A DNA stretch of 6,337 nt, from NCBI GenBank assembly GCA_947505565.1, contig CANNLB010000178.1, forward strand, positions 1 through 6,337, written 5' to 3'. Below, in pieces: positions 4,982 through 6,337 of the stretch; positions within the stretch are counted from its first letter, which is position 1; every line of letters begins with the position of its first letter. Source of the DNA: Acidobacteriota bacterium. Its GTDB lineage: Bacteria; Acidobacteriota; Terriglobia; Bryobacterales; Bryobacteraceae. The notes under the pieces were generated by a model. It was not told the origin of the DNA. It saw nothing but the letters and a program-made list of their open reading frames with translations, and ran no database searches. The position numbers and the translations under genes were made by a program.

Positions 4982-6156
4982 AATATCTTCTGCTGATGGG
5001 GCTGTTGCTGGCGGTGGGCTGTACGAAAGAAGCGCCGAAGCCGGAGGCGGGCAAGGGCGGGGAAAAGGAAAAGAAGACGCCGGGCGAGGTGAAGCTGGAG
5101 CCGGCGATGGTGAAGAGCGGGAACATTGTGTCGGTGCCGGTGGAGAGCCGGACGCAGCCGCTGGTGCTGTCGGTGAACGGCCGGTTGACGGCGAATGAAG
5201 ACCGGACCTGGCATGTGGACGCATTCACGGAAGGGAGGATTCTGAAGCTGCTTGCCAACGTGGGTGATCGGGTGACGGCGGGGCAGATCGTGGGGCAGAT
5301 GCATTCCCATGAGGTGCATGAGTCGCGGAGCGAACACCAACGAGCAAAGACGGATTTGGCGAAGACGCAGTCGCAGCGGAGCTACGCCGAGAGGACGCGG
5401 GACCGGATGAAGCGGTTGCTCGAGTTGAAGGCGGCGTCATTGGAGCAGGCTGAACATGCGGAGTCGCAGTTGCGGGACGCGGAGTCGGCGGTGAAGAATG
5501 CGCAGATTGAGCTGGAACGGACGCGGGTCCATTTGGTCGAGTTTCTGGACGTGCCGGCGGAGGCGCATCAGGACGAGGCGGTGCCGATCAAGAGCCGGAA
5601 CGGCGGGACCGTGATTAAGCGGGAGACATCGGTGGGCGCGGTGGTGAAGGCGGCGGACGGGGTGTACGTGGTGAGCGACCTGACGAGCGTGTGGATGATC
5701 GCGGCGTTGCCGGAAGATCAGTTGGGAAAAGTGCGGGTGGGGATGAATGCGCAGGTGAAGGTGCAGGCGTATCCAGATGAAGTGTTTGCGGGAAAGATTG
5801 TGCGGTTGGGCGATCAGTTGGACGTGGAGACGCGGACGGTGCCGGTACGGATTGCGCTGGCGAACCCGGGGCAGAAGTTGCGGCCCGAGATGTACGCGGT
5901 GGCCGAGATTGGGGCGGGAGGCGTGGCGGAGGCGACGATGATGCCGCAGGCGGCGCTGCAGGATTTCAATGGACAGGCGGTGGTGTTTATCGACCTGGGC
6001 GACGGTAAGTATGTTGTGCGTCCGGTACGAACGGGGCGGGTGCAGGGGGCGAACGTCGAGGTGCTGGAAGGGTTAGTGGCAGGAGATCGGGTGGTGTCGC
6101 GAGGCGCGTTTGTGCTGAAGTCGCAGATGTTCAAATCGTCGTTGGCGGAGGAGTAA
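4978..6156 (+). CDS. RND efflux periplasmic adaptor lipoprotein (CzcB/CusB-like, HlyD family)
   Basis: The 392-residue protein links the inner-membrane permease to the outer-membrane channel in the periplasm. The N-terminus has a signal peptide ending LLLAVGC, with Cys15 as the probable lipidated residue (the lipobox is slightly degenerate), followed by a Lys/Glu/Pro-rich linker (16-38). Domains in order are: first half of the barrel-sandwich (lipoyl-like) domain, about 72-110, with GRILKLLANVGDRVTAGQ (86-103); a coiled-coil hairpin, about 112-190; the second half, about 199-235, with GTVIKRETSVGAVV; a beta-barrel, about 236-310, opening with SDLTSVWM (233-240) and containing LRPEMYA (301-307); and a membrane-proximal domain, about 318-388. 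Four histidines cluster at 109, 111, 114 and 120. AGGGGGG (4964-4970) lies 7 nt before the ATG, and the start overlaps the preceding stop by 4 bp. The following permease gene starts 3 bp after its stop. Metal as substrate is inferred from the permease. Confidence 0.93.
   Translation: MKYLLLMGLLLAVGCTKEAPKPEAGKGGEKEKKTPGEVKLEPAMVKSGNIVSVPVESRTQPLVLSVNGRLTANEDRTWHVDAFTEGRILKLLANVGDRVTAGQIVGQMHSHEVHESRSEHQRAKTDLAKTQSQRSYAERTRDRMKRLLELKAASLEQAEHAESQLRDAESAVKNAQIELERTRVHLVEFLDVPAEAHQDEAVPIKSRNGGTVIKRETSVGAVVKAADGVYVVSDLTSVWMIAALPEDQLGKVRVGMNAQVKVQAYPDEVFAGKIVRLGDQLDVETRTVPVRIALANPGQKLRPEMYAVAEIGAGGVAEATMMPQAALQDFNGQAVVFIDLGDGKYVVRPVRTGRVQGANVEVLEGLVAGDRVVSRGAFVLKSQMFKSSLAEE
6147..6153 (+). promoter_or_regulatory. 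Ribosome binding site supporting the GTG start of the permease gene
   Basis: GGAGGAG lies inside the last codons of the adaptor gene. Counting from GGAGGA (6147-6152), the spacer to GTG at 6160 is 7 nt. This strong site, plus the normal CzcA-type N-terminus that follows, fixes the GTG as the start and not the in-frame ATG at 6184. Confidence 0.75.
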
Positions 6157-6159
6157 CGA

Positions 6160-6337
6160 GTGGCCACGCTGATCGACTTCGCAATGCGGAACCGGCTGCT
6201 GGTGCTGGGCTTTCTGCTGGCCATCACTGGCTATGGGTTGTACTGTCTGGGAGAGATTCCGATTGAGGCGTTTCCGGACCTGACGAACAATCAGGTGAGC
6301 GTGATTACGGAGTGCTCGGGGATGGCGGCGGCGGAAG
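6160..6337 (+). CDS. HME-type RND efflux permease (CzcA/CusA-like), 5' end only
   Basis: The first 59 codons of the proton-driven inner-membrane pump are present; the gene runs off the window, where about 1,000 further residues are expected for the family. It starts with GTG, 3 bp after the adaptor stop. Residues 1-11 are a short cytoplasmic segment, residues 12-30 are the first transmembrane helix, and PIEAFPDLTNNQV (34-46) followed by VITECSGMAAAE begins the periplasmic porter region. The 'P-I-[DE]-A-x-P-D-x-T-N-x-Q-V' signature is that of heavy-metal-efflux RND permeases (CzcA, CusA) and differs from the drug-efflux AcrB type, which has 'PVAQYP' here. The methionine or carboxylate residues that separate Cu/Ag from Zn/Co/Ni pumps lie beyond the window, so the metal cannot be named. 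Confidence 0.92.
   Translation, partial: MATLIDFAMRNRLLVLGFLLAITGYGLYCLGEIPIEAFPDLTNNQVSVITECSGMAAAE

Noticed and set aside
4011..5258. Open frame of 415 codons on the minus strand across the outer-membrane factor and adaptor genes
   Set aside because: The product is extremely Pro/Ser/Ala-rich, as expected from the complement of G-ending codons. It crosses two well-supported coupled genes.

Overview
The window is GC-rich bacterial DNA with tightly packed genes. The closest match in gene content is Acidobacteriota, probably a Bryobacterales/Solibacter-like lineage. This is an inference from three things: a DUF1549/DUF1553 protein paired with a Tat-exported DUF1501 protein, a NIPSNAP-family gene nearby, and a CzcCBA-type efflux operon. 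The DUF1549/DUF1501 pairing is typical of Planctomycetota and Acidobacteriota. No rRNA, tRNA, mobile element, CRISPR array or long repeat was seen.

Left part (1-3680). The window opens with the 3' end of a plus-strand NIPSNAP-family gene (to 128). Facing it is a minus-strand operon of three genes, read from right to left. First is a Sec-exported DUF1549/DUF1553 protein with one CxxCH haem-type motif (3680 to 1764). Next is a Tat-exported DUF1501 protein of the alkaline-phosphatase-like fold (1752 to 355). Last is an 84-residue protein that looks like an HMA (heavy-metal-associated) domain but has no cysteine (342 to 88). Spacers are 11 and 12 bp. The last gene overlaps the end of the NIPSNAP gene tail to tail by 41 bp.

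Middle (3681-3790). A 110-bp intergenic region separates the minus-strand operon from a divergent plus-strand operon and must hold the promoters of both. A plausible sigma70-like promoter is visible only for the minus strand.

Right part (3791-6337). A heavy-metal-efflux (HME) type RND tripartite pump is encoded in the order outer-membrane factor (TTG start), periplasmic adaptor lipoprotein, inner-membrane permease (GTG start, cut by the window end). The genes are joined by a 4-bp ATGA overlap and a 3-bp gap, which indicates translational coupling. Together they would move a cation, probably a transition metal, from periplasm or cytoplasm to the outside.

The most interesting point is the combination: a cysteine-free HMA-like protein as third gene of a DUF1549-DUF1501 operon that is divergent from a metal-efflux operon. 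Whether these work together is not shown by the sequence.
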